Below, one piece after another: positions 5,425-6,246 of a stretch of 6,246 nucleotides of DNA; within the stretch, counting starts at the first letter, position 1; each line of letters starts with the position of its first letter. The notes under the pieces were generated by a model. It was not told the DNA's origin. It searched no databases and was given only the letters and a program-made list of their open reading frames with translations. The stretch spans positions 1 to 6,246 of the forward strand of contig CAMYEY010000080.1 of the NCBI GenBank assembly GCA_947254895.1, written 5' to 3'. The position numbers and the translations under genes are program-made. The stretch is from an uncultured Clostridia bacterium (GTDB taxonomy: Bacteria; Bacillota; Clostridia; Saccharofermentanales; DTU023).

Positions 5425-6246
5425 AGCAAAAAGGCGGGCTAACCCCTACTTGTATTTATTGGGCCACCACCGCTATCAGTTTATAACAGTACCGGTCTTT
5501 GCTGTCATTTGCAGCTTATTGGTTTCTGCCTTAATCATCTTAGGTTTAGGACAAAACCCGCTCTTGGCCTTTAAAGGTCTCCTCCAGGGGGCAGGAGTCT
5601 TAGCCAAAGAGAATTATGCTTCCTATCAGGGACAGATTACAGACCTGATGGAAACCTTAGATAAAATGACCCCTATGCTTTTTGCTGCCCTAGCTGTTGC
5701 TATAGCCTTAAAAGGGGGGATTTTTAATATCGGTGTAGCCGGACAAATGTTGCTGGCAGGTTTCCTGGCCACTATTACAGTTGGCTATGCTACTGGTATG
5801 AGCCCATATATCGCGAAGCCCTTGGTTGTTATCATAGGGATGGTTGTCGGTGGCTTAGTTGGTCTCCTGATCAGTTGGCTTAAAGTTCGTTTCAATATCA
5901 ATGAGGTTGTGTCTTCTATCATGCTGAATTATATCTTTCAGTATGTCGTTAGTTTTTTTATCAATACCCGTTATGTTGACCCTGTTAGCCGCCAGTCCAA
6001 GGTAATAGGGGACCAGGCTCGGCTGACCTTGTTGGATGTAGAAATGGGCCCCTATAAGCTGAGACTTCCCTTGTTGTTCCTTGTTGCTATCCTAGTTGCC
6101 TTGTTCATGCGCTTTTTTGTGCAGAGAACTAGTCAGGGACTGGAGATTACAGCAATTGGCTTAAACCGCCAGGCTGCTCGCTATGCTGGCATCAATGTTA
6201 AGCGAAAGATTTTACTGGTTATGATGCTTTCCGGGGCCTTGGCCGG
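5414..6246 (+). CDS. ABC importer permease, BPD_transp_2 (nucleoside-type), 3' end cut by window
   Basis: The frame is open from ATG 5414 to the window edge (277 full codons), so the C-terminus is missing; relatives are about 350-360 residues. A basic N-terminus (MKSKAKRR) precedes TM1 (about 23-46), then an external loop (about 47-84). Further hydrophobic segments lie at about 85-99, 104-126, 133-156, 165-183 and 216-236. Family motifs are 'GGIFNIGVAGQML' (101-113), 'FNINEVVSSIMLNYI' (160-174) and the cytoplasmic coupling region 'GLNRQAARYAGIN' (249-261), all typical of NupP/YufP-type permeases that partner BMP receptors. The gene overlaps the ATPase gene by 11 bp and has only a G-rich weak ribosome binding site (GGGGG at 5400-5404, 9 nt upstream), so translational coupling to the ATPase is likely. 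A second permease gene is expected directly downstream, because these importers usually use two different permeases. Confidence 0.94.
   Translation, partial: MKSKAKRRANPYLYLLGHHRYQFITVPVFAVICSLLVSALIILGLGQNPLLAFKGLLQGAGVLAKENYASYQGQITDLMETLDKMTPMLFAALAVAIALKGGIFNIGVAGQMLLAGFLATITVGYATGMSPYIAKPLVVIIGMVVGGLVGLLISWLKVRFNINEVVSSIMLNYIFQYVVSFFINTRYVDPVSRQSKVIGDQARLTLLDVEMGPYKLRLPLLFLVAILVALFMRFFVQRTSQGLEITAIGLNRQAARYAGINVKRKILLVMMLSGALA

Noticed and set aside
1..6246. tRNA or rRNA genes, CRISPR arrays, insertion sequences, phage attachment sites
   Set aside because: No cloverleaf, spaced repeat array, transposase-like frame or flanking terminal repeat was seen; the window is almost fully coding with one consistent gene direction.

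Overview
The window carries six genes, all on the + strand and tightly packed. It reads as part of one sugar- or nucleoside-type uptake and catabolism locus from a low-to-moderate-GC Gram-positive bacterium, most likely Bacillota. That assignment rests on the purine-rich Shine-Dalgarno sequences, a lipoprotein-type solute receptor, and the resemblance of the transporter to the Bacillus-type nucleoside ABC importers (NupNOPQ/YufNOPQ layout). The genus cannot be fixed from the sequence.

Layout. 1-426: C-terminal part of a LacI-family regulator, whose DNA-binding end lies off the left edge. 466-1407: a short zinc-dependent medium-chain dehydrogenase (MDR). 1432-2484: an isomerase of the MtnA (5-methylthioribose-1-phosphate isomerase) family with divergent active-site-region motifs. 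2485-2599: a 115-bp gap with a plausible promoter, an inverted repeat in its spacer, and complementary segments around the ribosome binding site of the next gene. 2600-3781: a BMP/PnrA-type lipoprotein receptor. 3782-3879: a 98-bp gap with a perfect 11-bp stem-loop. 3880-5424: a double-domain ABC ATPase. 5414-6246: the first permease, overlapping the ATPase gene by 11 bp and running off the right edge. A second permease gene is expected beyond it.

How the genes may work together (inference). The BMP receptor, ATPase and permease would import a nucleoside or nucleoside-like compound. The MtnA-family enzyme would convert an (S-methyl-, deoxy- or unmodified) ribose 1-phosphate aldose to the ribulose 1-phosphate ketose. 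The MDR dehydrogenase would oxidise or reduce a related polyol or carbonyl compound, and the LacI-type protein would sense the substrate or an intermediate. An MtnA-family isomerase beside a BMP transporter, an MDR and a LacI regulator, rather than beside the usual methionine-salvage genes, is the most interesting aspect. It suggests a dedicated salvage route for a 5-modified or 5-deoxy nucleoside. No kinase, phosphorylase, nucleosidase or aldolase is visible, so the pathway is incomplete in this window.

I saw no tRNA or rRNA genes, CRISPR arrays, insertion sequences or attachment sites. There is no gene-free stretch longer than 115 bp.
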